Assembly (NCBI RefSeq): GCF_039566955.1
Contig: NZ_CP154796.1
Location: forward strand, 3,782,001 to 3,846,000
Length of the DNA stretch: 64,000 bases
DNA from: Micromonospora sp. DSM 45708
GTDB lineage: Bacteria; Actinomycetota; Actinomycetes; Mycobacteriales; Micromonosporaceae
Direction of reading: 5' to 3'
This document shows, in pieces, positions 43,419 through 51,817 of the stretch (position 1 is its first letter; each line of letters starts with the position of its first letter). The notes below the pieces were generated by a model, which saw only the letters and a list, made by a program, of their open reading frames with translations, did not search any database and was not told the DNA's origin. Position numbers and translations under genes: made by a program.

Positions 43419-44681
43419 GTGGAACAGCAGGACCGGCCGGTACGGGTGGCGCTGGTGGGCGCAGGCAACCGCGGCCAGACGTACGCCCGGTGGGTGGCCG
43501 CCCACCCGGGGCGGGCGCGGGTGGTCGCGGTCGCCGACCCGCGACCGCACCAGCGCGGCATCATCACCTCCCACCACCCGGGCGCGGCGGAGTTCACCGA
43601 CTGGCGGGAGCTGCTCGACGCGGACCCGCCGGCGGACGCCGTCGTCGTGGCCACGCAGGACCGCTTGCACGTCGAACCGGCGGTCGCGTTCGCCAAGACC
43701 GGCCGGCACCTGCTGGTGGAGAAGCCGCTCGCCCCGACCGCGGACCAGTGCCGGGAGATCGTCGACGCGGTTCGCGCCACCGGTGTGCTCTTCGCCGTCT
43801 GCCACGTGCTGCGCTACACCCCCTACACCGAGTTGGTGAAGCGGGTGGTGGACAGCGGGGTGCTGGGCGAGGTCGTCTCCGTCCAGCACCTCGAGCCGGT
43901 CGGCTGGTGGCACTACGCCCACTCCTACGTGCGCGGCCCGTGGCGGCGGGAGGACCTGGCCACCCCGATGCTGCTGGCCAAGTCCAGCCACGACCTGGAC
44001 TGGATCGGGTACGTCACCGGACGGCGCATCGCACGGGTCGCCAGCTTCGGCGGGCTGCGTCACTTCCGGCCCGACCAGGCGCCGGCCGGGGCCGCCACGC
44101 GCTGCCTGGACTGCCCGGTGGAGGCGGCCTGCCCCTACTCGGCGCCGAAGCTCTACCTCCCGGTGCTGCGCGAGCAGGGGCCGGTCTGGCCGGTCAGCGT
44201 GGTCACCGACGGCACCGACGAGGCCGCGCTGGTCGAGGCGCTGCGCGACGGCCCGTACGGACGGTGTGTGTACTCCGGCGACAACGACGTCGTCGACCAC
44301 CAGGTCGTGGCGATGGAGCTGACCGGTGGCGTCACCGCCACGTTCACCATGGCCGCCTTCACCGAGCAGACCCACCGGCAGACCCAGATGTTCGGCACCC
44401 ACGGCTCCCTCTCCGGCGACGGCGAGCGGGTCCGGGTGCATGACTTCCGCACCGACCGGATCGAGGTCCTCGACGCCGGGACGGTGGGCGGGTCGACCGC
44501 CGCCGACGACCACGGCGGCGGCGACACCGGGCTGATGGACGCCTTCATCCGAGCCGTAGCCACCGGCGACGGCCACCACATCCGGTCCGGGCTGGACGAG
44601 ACACTCGCCAGCCACCTGGCGGTCTTCGCCGCCGAGACGGCCCGGCTCACCGGCACGGTCGTCACCGTGCCCGTGCACTGA
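43419..44681 (+). CDS. Gfo/Idh/MocA-family oxidoreductase
   Basis: From GTG 43419 (GAGGAGCAGCAG upstream) the gene encodes 420 aa. The NAD(P) fold shows VRVALVGAGNRGQTYARWVA and VVVATQDRLHVEPAVAFA; the catalytic Lys is in LLVEKPLAPTADQ. The C-terminal domain includes KSSHDLDWIGYVTGR and a cysteine-rich loop CLDCPVEAACPYSAPKLY, which could bind metal. The family oxidises or epimerises sugars via the nucleotide. Co-transcription with a sugar importer suggests it acts on the imported mono- or disaccharide. Confidence 0.88.
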   Translation: MEQQDRPVRVALVGAGNRGQTYARWVAAHPGRARVVAVADPRPHQRGIITSHHPGAAEFTDWRELLDADPPADAVVVATQDRLHVEPAVAFAKTGRHLLVEKPLAPTADQCREIVDAVRATGVLFAVCHVLRYTPYTELVKRVVDSGVLGEVVSVQHLEPVGWWHYAHSYVRGPWRREDLATPMLLAKSSHDLDWIGYVTGRRIARVASFGGLRHFRPDQAPAGAATRCLDCPVEAACPYSAPKLYLPVLREQGPVWPVSVVTDGTDEAALVEALRDGPYGRCVYSGDNDVVDHQVVAMELTGGVTATFTMAAFTEQTHRQTQMFGTHGSLSGDGERVRVHDFRTDRIEVLDAGTVGGSTAADDHGGGDTGLMDAFIRAVATGDGHHIRSGLDETLASHLAVFAAETARLTGTVVTVPVH

Positions 44682-44704
44682 ACCCACTCAGAGAGGAACG
44701 ACAG

Positions 44705-45940
44705 ATGCGAGTAGGCAGGTTCGCCCCGGTCGCGGTCGCCGCGCTGGCGGCCGGATTACTCACCGCCTGCGGCGGGTCGGACGCCGGCGGCGGCGAGAAG
44801 CAGACCGTCACGATGTGGATCTACCCGGTGATCCCCGACGAGGCTACCCACCGCGGTTTCTGGGACAAGCAGGTCACCGCGTTCGAGACCGAGAACCCGG
44901 ACGTCGACGTCCAGGTGGAGATCTTCCCGTGGGCCAAGCGGGAGGAGTCGCTGACCACCGCCATCGCCGGCGGAAAGGGTCCGGACGTCGTCTACCTGAT
45001 CCCCGACCAGCTCGGCAAGTTCGGCAAGATGATCGAGCCGGTCGACGAGTACCTGCCCGCCGACGCCAGGGCCGACTACCTGGACAACCTGCGCGAGGCG
45101 GTCACCCAGGACGGCAAGATGCTCGGCGCGCCGATCCTGACCAGCGGCAACCCGCTGATCTGCAACGCCAAGGTGTTCGCCGCCGCCGGCGTCACCGAGT
45201 ACCCGAAGACCTGGGCCGACCTGCTCGCCCTCGCCCCGAGGTTCAAGGCCAAGGGCTTCGACGTCACCAACTACTACGCCGACCCGAGCGCCACCCTCAA
45301 CCAGTCCTTCTACCCGCTGCTCTGGCAGGCAGGCGGGGAGGTGTTCGCCACCGACGGGAAGTCGGTGGCCTTCGACGGCCCGGAGGGCACCAAGGCGCTG
45401 ACCTTCCTCCGGCAGCTCGTCGACGGCGGATTCGTGGAGAAGGATCTGCTCACCAGCATTCCCGCGTTCGAGCAGACGAACGTCGCGAAGAACAAGGTCG
45501 CCTGCACCTGGCAGCACGTCCCGGCCGACGTCGAGTCGTTCTGGGGCAAGGAGAACATCAAGGTCCTCCCGCCGTTGAGCGACGCCAGGAGCGTCGGTTA
45601 CGGCACGGTGGGCAGCCTGTCGATGCTCAAGGGCAGCAAGGCCAAGAAGGCCGCCGGCCAGTGGATCACCTTCGCCACCCAGCCTTCGGTCGCCACCGCG
45701 TACGACACGGCGGGCGGCTACTTCTCCACCAAGAAGTCGGCCGGCTCGCTCTACGCGCAGGACCCGGTCAACAGCGCGATGGAGAAGACGCTGCCCAGCA
45801 TGACGGTCGGCTCGCTCAACGAGAAGAGCCGCGAGGTGATGGGGGTGCTCGCCCCCGAGATCCAGGCCGCGCTGATCGGCAAGAAGACCCCCGAGCAGGC
45901 GCTCGCCGACGCGGCCAAGGCCGCCGACGCGCTGCTCTGA
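44705..45940 (+). CDS. ABC sugar transporter substrate-binding lipoprotein
   Basis: The 411-aa protein has a lipoprotein signal ending in the lipobox LLTACGG (Cys about residue 22) and the extracellular family 1 fold: TVTMWIYPVIPDEATHRGFW, AGGKGPDVVYLIPDQLGKFG, GAPILTSGNPLICNAKVFAA, LLWQAGGEVFATDGKSVAFD, GSLSMLKGSKAKKAAGQWIT. It captures the substrate for the two permeases downstream. A 19-G run follows its stop, before the first permease. AGAGAGGAACGAC supplies the ribosome site. Substrate is unknown; the operon suggests an oligosaccharide or acid sugar. Confidence 0.9.
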   Translation: MRVGRFAPVAVAALAAGLLTACGGSDAGGGEKQTVTMWIYPVIPDEATHRGFWDKQVTAFETENPDVDVQVEIFPWAKREESLTTAIAGGKGPDVVYLIPDQLGKFGKMIEPVDEYLPADARADYLDNLREAVTQDGKMLGAPILTSGNPLICNAKVFAAAGVTEYPKTWADLLALAPRFKAKGFDVTNYYADPSATLNQSFYPLLWQAGGEVFATDGKSVAFDGPEGTKALTFLRQLVDGGFVEKDLLTSIPAFEQTNVAKNKVACTWQHVPADVESFWGKENIKVLPPLSDARSVGYGTVGSLSMLKGSKAKKAAGQWITFATQPSVATAYDTAGGYFSTKKSAGSLYAQDPVNSAMEKTLPSMTVGSLNEKSREVMGVLAPEIQAALIGKKTPEQALADAAKAADALL

Positions 45941-45952
45941 CCCCACCGGCCC

Positions 45953-45971
45953 GGGGGGGGGGGGGGGGGGG
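45953..45971. repeat. Homopolymeric G tract (19 G)
   Basis: Nineteen consecutive G lie between the binding-protein stop (45938-45940) and the first permease start at 46042. The tract is not inside either predicted coding sequence. Such runs slip readily in replication and in sequencing, so its length here may be inexact. Confidence 0.9.
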
Positions 45972-46041
45972 CGCGGCGGCGGGCCGGGCCCCACCCGACC
46001 GGCCACCTCGGCCGGTCCGACCTGCGAAGAAGGATGGCGAG

Positions 46042-46944
46042 ATGGCCGTACCAGCTCAGTTGCCGGCCCGGCGGGCCCGGCGGGTGATCGCCCGGCGCGA
46101 GGCACGATGGGGTCTACTCTTCGTCCTTCCCGCCTTCCTGCTGTTCCTCGCGTTCCGCTTCGGCCCGGCGGTCGCCGGGCTGGTGCTCGGCTTCATGGAG
46201 TACACGATCGGCGGCGACGCCGAGTGGACCGGCCTGGAGAACGCCCGCCGGCTCGCCGACGACCCGGTCTTCTGGCAGTCCCTGCGGGTGACCGTCGTCT
46301 ACACCCTGCTCTACGTGCCGCTGACCGTCGCCACGGCGGTCGGGCTGGCGTTGCTGGTCCGGCGCGGATTCCGGGGCGTCGGCTTCTTCCGGTCGGTGTT
46401 CTTCCTGCCGGTGGTCACCAGCCTGGTGCTGGTCGCCACGGTGTTCTCCTGGGTGTTCTCGTCCGCCGGCCCGTGGTCGCGCATCCTCGGCTGGCTCGGC
46501 CTGCCCGACGATTCGTGGCTGGCCTCCAGCGTGCTGGTGCTGCCGGCACTGGCGATGGTCGGCGTCTGGTCGCACTTCGGCTACGGCATGCTGATCGTGC
46601 TGGCCCGGCTCCAGGATCTGCCCCGCGAGCAGGAGGAGGCGGCGCTCACCGACGGCGCGGGCCCCTGGCAGCGATTCCGTTGGATCGTGCTGCCCCAGCT
46701 CAAACCGGTCCTGTTCTTCCTGCTGGTGATCGAGACCACCGCCTCCTTCCAGGTCTTCGACCTGGTGTACGCGATGACCGGCGGGGGCCCGGCCCGCGCC
46801 AGCTACACCCTCGTCATGGCCCTGTACGACCAGGGCTTCAAGTACTTCGACCTCGGCTACGCCAGCGCCATCGGTGTCGCCCTGTTCGCGATGACCCTGG
46901 TCGTCGCCCTGATCCAGCGGCTGACCCTCGGGAGGGACAAGTGA
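46042..46944 (+). CDS. ABC sugar transporter permease 1
   Basis: The 300-aa integral membrane protein starts at ATG 46042 (AAGAAGGATGG upstream) and shows about six hydrophobic helices (GLLFVLPAFLLFLAFRFGPA, VTVVYTLLYVPLTVATAVGL, RSVFFLPVVTSLVLVATVFS, VLVLPALAMVGVWSHFGYGM). The ATPase-contact loop is EEAALTDGAGPWQRFRWIVL. It pairs with permease 2 (start overlaps this stop) and the upstream binding protein. No ATP-binding subunit is encoded here; actinomycete importers of this class usually borrow a shared MsiK-like ATPase. Confidence 0.92.
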   Translation: MAVPAQLPARRARRVIARREARWGLLFVLPAFLLFLAFRFGPAVAGLVLGFMEYTIGGDAEWTGLENARRLADDPVFWQSLRVTVVYTLLYVPLTVATAVGLALLVRRGFRGVGFFRSVFFLPVVTSLVLVATVFSWVFSSAGPWSRILGWLGLPDDSWLASSVLVLPALAMVGVWSHFGYGMLIVLARLQDLPREQEEAALTDGAGPWQRFRWIVLPQLKPVLFFLLVIETTASFQVFDLVYAMTGGGPARASYTLVMALYDQGFKYFDLGYASAIGVALFAMTLVVALIQRLTLGRDK

Positions 46945-47849
46945 CCGCCACGAGCACCGCCCCCACGTCCACGTCCACCGCGCCCGGCCTGCCGACCGCG
47001 CCGACCCGGCGACGCCGCTCCTACCGGCCGCTGCAACCCGGGCCGGCCGGCACCGCTCTGCGCTACGTGCTGCTCGGCGTGGCCAGCGTGGTCACGCTCT
47101 TCCCGTTCTACGCGATGGTCGTGTTGAGCCTGAAACCCGCCGCCGCCGTCGAGTTCCCCGGCAGCCTGCTGCCGTGGCCGCTCGGTTTCGACGCGTACGA
47201 GACGGTGCTCGGCTCCCGGAGCATCCTGCGGTGGCTGTTCAACACCGCCGTCTACTCGGTGGTCAGCGTCGTCGCGGTGCTGCTGCTCGCCGCGATGGCG
47301 GGTTACGCGTTCGCCAAGAAGCGTTTCCCCGGCCGGGAGACGATGTTCTGGTCGTTCCTGGCCATGGTGATGGTGCCCTACCACGTCACCCTGATCCCCA
47401 CCTTCATCCTCATCGCGAAGGTCGGCGGGGTGGACACCTACTGGGGACTGATCCTGCCCACCCTGGCCAACGCCCAGGCGGTGTTCCTGATGCGGCAGTT
47501 CATCCAGGGGCTGCCGGACGAACTGTTCGAGGCGGCGAAGATCGACGGCGCGTCGGAGTGGCGGACGTTCCTGCGGATCGTGCTGCCGCTGTGCAAGCCG
47601 ATCCTGGCCACCCTCGGCGTCTTCGTCTTCCTGTGGCACTGGAACGACCTGCTCTGGCCACTGATCATCGGGCAGAGCGGGGACATGCGGACCCTCACCG
47701 TCGGCATCGCCTCCCTCCAGCAGGAGCAGGTGCCGCTCAACGTCATGCTCGCCGGCTCGGTCGTCGCGTTTGTGCCGATCTTCGCCGCCTACCTCGTGGG
47801 CCAGCGGTACTTCACCGAGGGCGTCACGATGTCCGGAATCAAGGGATGA
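46941..47849 (+). CDS. ABC sugar transporter permease 2
   Basis: The 302-aa permease starts at GTG 46941, overlapping the preceding stop. A Thr/Pro-rich cytosolic leader of about 40 residues precedes six helices (VLLGVASVVTLFPFYAMVVL, AVYSVVSVVAVLLLAAMAGY, FWSFLAMVMVPYHVTLIPTF). The EAA loop is EAAKIDGASEWRTFLRIVLP. It completes the channel with permease 1. Its stop overlaps the start of the epimerase-like gene (ATGA), tying transport to metabolism. Confidence 0.92.
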   Translation: MTATSTAPTSTSTAPGLPTAPTRRRRSYRPLQPGPAGTALRYVLLGVASVVTLFPFYAMVVLSLKPAAAVEFPGSLLPWPLGFDAYETVLGSRSILRWLFNTAVYSVVSVVAVLLLAAMAGYAFAKKRFPGRETMFWSFLAMVMVPYHVTLIPTFILIAKVGGVDTYWGLILPTLANAQAVFLMRQFIQGLPDELFEAAKIDGASEWRTFLRIVLPLCKPILATLGVFVFLWHWNDLLWPLIIGQSGDMRTLTVGIASLQQEQVPLNVMLAGSVVAFVPIFAAYLVGQRYFTEGVTMSGIKG

Positions 47850-48877
47850 GTGCAGTGTTCAGAAGTGAGTCCGAGGTGGAGGATCGGCTTTCCCAGCCGT
47901 CCACGGCGCTCGTCGCCGACCTGGCCGGCGGCGCGGGCGACCTGGTGGTGCTCGGCGCCGGCGGCAAGATGGGCCCGTCGTTGTGCCGGCTGGCGCGTCG
48001 GGGGCTCGACGCCGCCGGCCGCACCGGCGACCGGGTGTACGCGGTGTCGCGCTGGTCGGACCGGGCGGCTGCCGACGCGCTCGCCGCCGACCGGGTGGAA
48101 CCGGTGACGTGCGACCTGATGGGCGACGGCGACCTGGCCGACCTGCCGGACGCCACCGACGTGGTCTTCATGGTGGGCGCGAAGTTCGGCACCACCACCG
48201 CCCCCCACCTGGCCTGGATGGTCAACACGGTGCTGCCCGCCGCGGTGGCCCGCCGTTACCCGGCTGCCCGGATCGCCGCCTTCTCCACCGGCAACGTCTA
48301 CCCGATGGTGCCGGTCACCAGCGGCGGCAGCGTGGAGAGCGACCCGCCCGGCCCGATCGGCGACTACGCGATGAGCTGCCTCGGCCGGGAGCGGGTCTTC
48401 GCCCACGCCGCCGCGACCCGGGGCACGCCGGTCTCGGTGCTGCGTCTCAACTACGCGGTCGACCTGCGGTACGGGGTGCTCGCCGACATCGGCCAGGCGG
48501 TGCTGGCCGGGGACCCGGTGGACGTCACCACCGGCCACGTCAACGTGGTCTGGCAGGGGTACGCCAACGAGGTGGCACTGCGCTCGCTGCGCCACGCCTC
48601 CCCCGACGTGTTCACGGTGAACCTGACCGGCCCGGAGACCGCCTCGGTGCGCCGAATCGCCGCCCGGATGGGCGAACGCCTCGGCCGGCAGGTCTCGTAC
48701 ACCGGCTCCGAGGCGCCGACCGCGCTGCTCAACGACGCCACCCGCTGCCACGCGCTGTTCGGCTACCCGGACGTGCCGCTGGGCACGCTGATCGACTGGC
48801 AGGCCGACAGTCTGGCCGCCGGCCTGCCGACCTCCGGCAAGCCGACCCGGTTCGCCGTCCGCGACGGAAGGTTCTGA
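47846..48877 (+). CDS. NAD-dependent epimerase/dehydratase-like protein with atypical active site
   Basis: The 343-aa protein starts at ATG 47846. An extended-SDR nucleotide motif is in LVVLGAGGKMGPSLCRLARR, and the chain has FSTGNVYPMVP and SVLRLNYAVDLRYGVLADIG blocks of the family. At the usual YxxxK position the sequence is DYAMSCLGRERVF, so Tyr is kept but Lys is Cys. The catalytic mechanism may thus differ or activity may be lost. It lies between the permeases and the lyase gene in a tightly packed operon, indicating a retained role in sugar processing. Confidence 0.8.
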   Translation: MSAVFRSESEVEDRLSQPSTALVADLAGGAGDLVVLGAGGKMGPSLCRLARRGLDAAGRTGDRVYAVSRWSDRAAADALAADRVEPVTCDLMGDGDLADLPDATDVVFMVGAKFGTTTAPHLAWMVNTVLPAAVARRYPAARIAAFSTGNVYPMVPVTSGGSVESDPPGPIGDYAMSCLGRERVFAHAAATRGTPVSVLRLNYAVDLRYGVLADIGQAVLAGDPVDVTTGHVNVVWQGYANEVALRSLRHASPDVFTVNLTGPETASVRRIAARMGERLGRQVSYTGSEAPTALLNDATRCHALFGYPDVPLGTLIDWQADSLAAGLPTSGKPTRFAVRDGRF

Positions 48878-48878
48878 C

Positions 48879-49886
48879 ATGGTCCTGGACCTGCTGCGCG
48901 ACGGCGTGGTCATTCCCGCGCACCCGCTCGCGCTGACCGCCGACCGTCGCCTCGACGAGCGGCGGCAGCGCGCGCTGACCCGCTACTACCTGGCCGCCGG
49001 TGCCGGCGGAGTCGCTGTCGGCGTGCACACCACCCAGTTCGGCATCCGCGAGGCCGGACTCCTGCGGCCGGTGCTCGCCCTGGCCGGCGAGACGATCGAC
49101 GCCGAAGCCGGCCGTCCGGTGGTGAAGATCGCCGGGGCCTGCGGCGACACCGCCCAGGCTGTCGCCGAGGCGGCACTCGCCGCCGATCTGGGCTACCACG
49201 CGGTCCTGCTGTCCCCGGTGGTGCCCGGCGCCGACGAGGCGTACCTGCTGGAGCGGGCCCGGGCCGTCGGCGAGGTGTTGCCGGTGATCGGCTTCTACCT
49301 CCAGCCGGCCATCGGCGGTCCACGCCTGTCCACGTCGTTCTGGCGGGCCTTCGCCGACCAGCCGTCGGTGGTCGCGGTGAAACTCGCCCCGTTCGACCGA
49401 TACCGCACCCTGGAGGCGGTGCGTGGGATCACCGCCGCCGACCGGGGCGCCGAGGTGGCGCTCTACACCGGCAACGACGACCACATCCTCGGCGACCTCC
49501 TCGGCGACTTCGCCGGCCGCCGTTTCGTGGGCGGGTTGCTCGGTCAGTGGGCGGTCTGGACCCGCGCGGCGGTGACCATGGTCGAGCGGGTGCGGGCGGC
49601 CCGGGCCGGCGACGCGGCGGCGCTGACGGAACTGACCGGCCGGGCGGCGGCGGTCACCGACGCCAACGCGGCGGTCTTCGACGCCGTGAACGGTTTCCAC
49701 GGCTGCATCGCCGGGGTGCACGAGGTGCTGCGCCGGCAGGGTCTGCTCGACGGGGTGTGGTGCCTGGACCCGGCCGAAGGGCTGTCGCCCGGCCAGGACG
49801 CGGAGCTGACCCGGGTGGTCGCGGCCTACCCGTGGCTGACCGATGACGACTTCGTCGCGGAGCACCGCGACGACTGGCTCCGGTGA
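48879..49886 (+). CDS. DHDPS/NAL-family lyase
   Basis: This 335-aa protein has the class I aldolase barrel: LRDGVVIPAHPLALTADRRL near the N-terminus, VGVHTTQFGIRE at the substrate loop, the catalytic Tyr in VIGFYLQPAIGG and the Schiff-base Lys in VVAVKLAPFDRYRT. It is not close to the Hyp pathway paralogue at 7816. Family members cleave 2-keto-3-deoxy acids or dehydrate keto-deoxy acids, which matches a pathway with an acid-sugar dehydratase. ATG 48879 is one base past the preceding stop, and its own stop overlaps the next start. Confidence 0.85.
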   Translation: MVLDLLRDGVVIPAHPLALTADRRLDERRQRALTRYYLAAGAGGVAVGVHTTQFGIREAGLLRPVLALAGETIDAEAGRPVVKIAGACGDTAQAVAEAALAADLGYHAVLLSPVVPGADEAYLLERARAVGEVLPVIGFYLQPAIGGPRLSTSFWRAFADQPSVVAVKLAPFDRYRTLEAVRGITAADRGAEVALYTGNDDHILGDLLGDFAGRRFVGGLLGQWAVWTRAAVTMVERVRAARAGDAAALTELTGRAAAVTDANAAVFDAVNGFHGCIAGVHEVLRRQGLLDGVWCLDPAEGLSPGQDAELTRVVAAYPWLTDDDFVAEHRDDWLR

Positions 49887-50938
49887 CCGGCCCCCGGCCG
49901 GGCGTTGCGCCCGTGACCGCACCGCACCGCGCCCACCGCCCGGTGACGGTGGTGTCCGTGTCCGCCCCGCTGCGTGCCCAGTTCTTCCCGGGCCGCATCG
50001 GCGAGCGGTTGGCCACGATCACCGACGCCACGCTGGTCGACGCCCACGCGGCACTCACCGCCGCCGACCTGGCGCCGGTGCTGGCCCGGGCCGAGGTGCT
50101 GGTGACCTCCTGGGGCATGCCCCGGCTCGACGCGGCCCTGCTGGACCGCGCCCCGGCGCTACGGCTGGTGGCGCACACCGGGGCCTCGGTCAAGCCGTTC
50201 GTGACCCCCGAGATGTTCGCCCGGGGCATCGAGGTCACCCAGGCCGGGCAGGGCATGGCCCGCTCGGTGGCCGAGGTTGCCCTCGCCTTCACACTGGCCC
50301 TGCTGCACCGCACGCACCGGTTCGACCACGCGTTGCGGACCGACACGAGCTGGGAGCGGGCGGAACAGGCGCCGCCCCGGCACGAGATCCTCGGCTGTCC
50401 GATCGGCGTCATCGGCGCGTCCCGCACCGGGCGGGCGTACCTGGAACTGGTGCGCGTCCTGGGCGCGGACGTCAGCGTCCACGACCCGACCCTGACCGCG
50501 GCGGACGCCGCCCGGCTCGGCGCCCGGCTGGTCGGCCTGGACGACCTGCTCACCGGTAGCCGCGTGGTGGCGTTGCACGCGCCGACCCTGCCGGAGACAC
50601 GGCATCTGCTGGGCGCCCGCGAACTGGCGCTGATGCCCGACGGCGCCGGGCTGGTCAACACCGCCCGGTCGTGGCTGGTCGACGAGGCGGCCCTCGTCGC
50701 GGAGCTGACCGCCGGCCGGCTCGACGCCGCGCTGGACGTCTTCGACGACGAGCCGCTGCCCACCGGCCATCCGCTGCGGACGCTGCCCAACGTGCTGCTC
50801 ACCCCGCACCAGGCCGCCGGCACGGTGCAGGGCCGGCGGCGGCAGGGCGAGATCGTCGTCGACGAGATCGCCCGTCACCTGGCCGGCCAGCCCCTCACCC
50901 ACGCCGTGACACCGGACCTGCTCACCCGCACCGGCTGA
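49883..50938 (+). CDS. D-isomer-specific 2-hydroxyacid dehydrogenase
   Basis: The 351-aa protein begins at GTG 49883 (overlapping the upstream stop); a GTG slightly downstream, before TAPHRAHRPVTVV, is possible. It has a Rossmann motif variant in PIGVIGASRTGRAYLELVRV and the catalytic residues Arg in VNTARSWLVDE, Glu in FDDEPLPTGHPL and His in LTPHQAAGTV. Usual members have GxGxxG; here it is GASRTG, near normal. It should reduce a 2-keto acid or oxidise a 2-hydroxy acid made in the pathway, for example a keto acid from lyase cleavage. Confidence 0.87.
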   Translation: MTGPRPGVAPVTAPHRAHRPVTVVSVSAPLRAQFFPGRIGERLATITDATLVDAHAALTAADLAPVLARAEVLVTSWGMPRLDAALLDRAPALRLVAHTGASVKPFVTPEMFARGIEVTQAGQGMARSVAEVALAFTLALLHRTHRFDHALRTDTSWERAEQAPPRHEILGCPIGVIGASRTGRAYLELVRVLGADVSVHDPTLTAADAARLGARLVGLDDLLTGSRVVALHAPTLPETRHLLGARELALMPDGAGLVNTARSWLVDEAALVAELTAGRLDAALDVFDDEPLPTGHPLRTLPNVLLTPHQAAGTVQGRRRQGEIVVDEIARHLAGQPLTHAVTPDLLTRTG

Positions 50939-50977
50939 CGCCACCCACCTCGCACTCGCCACTCCTGGGAGGACACC

Positions 50978-51817
50978 ATGAGATTCATGCGGATCGGCGC
51001 CGTCGGCGCCGAACGACCGGTGCTGTTCGACGGCATCAGCCACTTCGACCTCAGCGGCGTCACGGGCGACATCGACGCGGCGTTTCTCGCCGCGGACCCG
51101 GCCGGACGGGTCCGGGCGGCCGGGCCGCTGCCCCGGATCGACGTGACCGGGCAGCGGGTCGGTGCCCCGATCGCCCGGCCCGGCGCGGTGCTGTGCATCG
51201 GTCAGAACTACGCCGCGCACGCCGCCGAGTCCGGTGCCGTCCCGCCGGAGCGGCCGATCCTGTTCCACAAGTCACCGAACACCGTGGTCGGCCCGTACGA
51301 CCCGGTGCTGGTCCCGCGCGGTTCGGTCAAGACCGACTGGGAGGTCGAGCTGGCCGTGGTGATCGGGACGCGGGCCCGCTACCTCGACTCACCGGCGCAG
51401 GCGCTGGCCCACGTGGCCGGCTACGCCGTCAGCAACGACGTGACCGAACGGGAATACCAGTTCGCCGACCCGGGCGGGCAGTGGGCCACCGGCAAGTCGT
51501 GCGAGACGTTCAACCCGCTCGGCCCGTGGCTGGTCACCCCGGACGACGCCGGTGACCCGCAGGCGCTGCGGTTGCGCTCGTGGGTCAACGGCGAACCCCG
51601 GCAGGACTCCCGGACCGCCGACATGATCTTCGGGGTGGCCCACCTGATCTGGCACCTGTCCCAGTTCACCGTGCTGGAACCGGGGGACGTGCTCAACACC
51701 GGCACCCCGCAGGGGGTGGCCCTGTCCGGCCGGTTCCCCTACCTGAGCGCCGGTGACGTGCTGGAGACCGAGATCGAGGGACTCGGCCGGCAACGCAACC
51801 CGCTCGCGCCGGCGTGA
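50978..51817 (+). CDS. Fumarylacetoacetate hydrolase (FAH) family protein
   Basis: The 279-aa protein starts at ATG 50978 behind GGGAGGACACC. The FAH fold is clear: AVLCIGQNYAAHAAESG, PILFHKSPNTVVGPYDPV, the metal-site Glu residues in DWEVELAVVIGTRARYL, YAVSNDVTEREYQ, and LLNTGTPQGVALS-like DVLNTGTPQGVALSGRFPYL. Members hydrolyse C-C bonds of diketo acids, including 2,4-diketo-3-deoxy sugar acids in fucose and rhamnose catabolism. That activity would fit with the SDR and dehydratase of the opposite arm. Confidence 0.88.
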   Translation: MRFMRIGAVGAERPVLFDGISHFDLSGVTGDIDAAFLAADPAGRVRAAGPLPRIDVTGQRVGAPIARPGAVLCIGQNYAAHAAESGAVPPERPILFHKSPNTVVGPYDPVLVPRGSVKTDWEVELAVVIGTRARYLDSPAQALAHVAGYAVSNDVTEREYQFADPGGQWATGKSCETFNPLGPWLVTPDDAGDPQALRLRSWVNGEPRQDSRTADMIFGVAHLIWHLSQFTVLEPGDVLNTGTPQGVALSGRFPYLSAGDVLETEIEGLGRQRNPLAPA

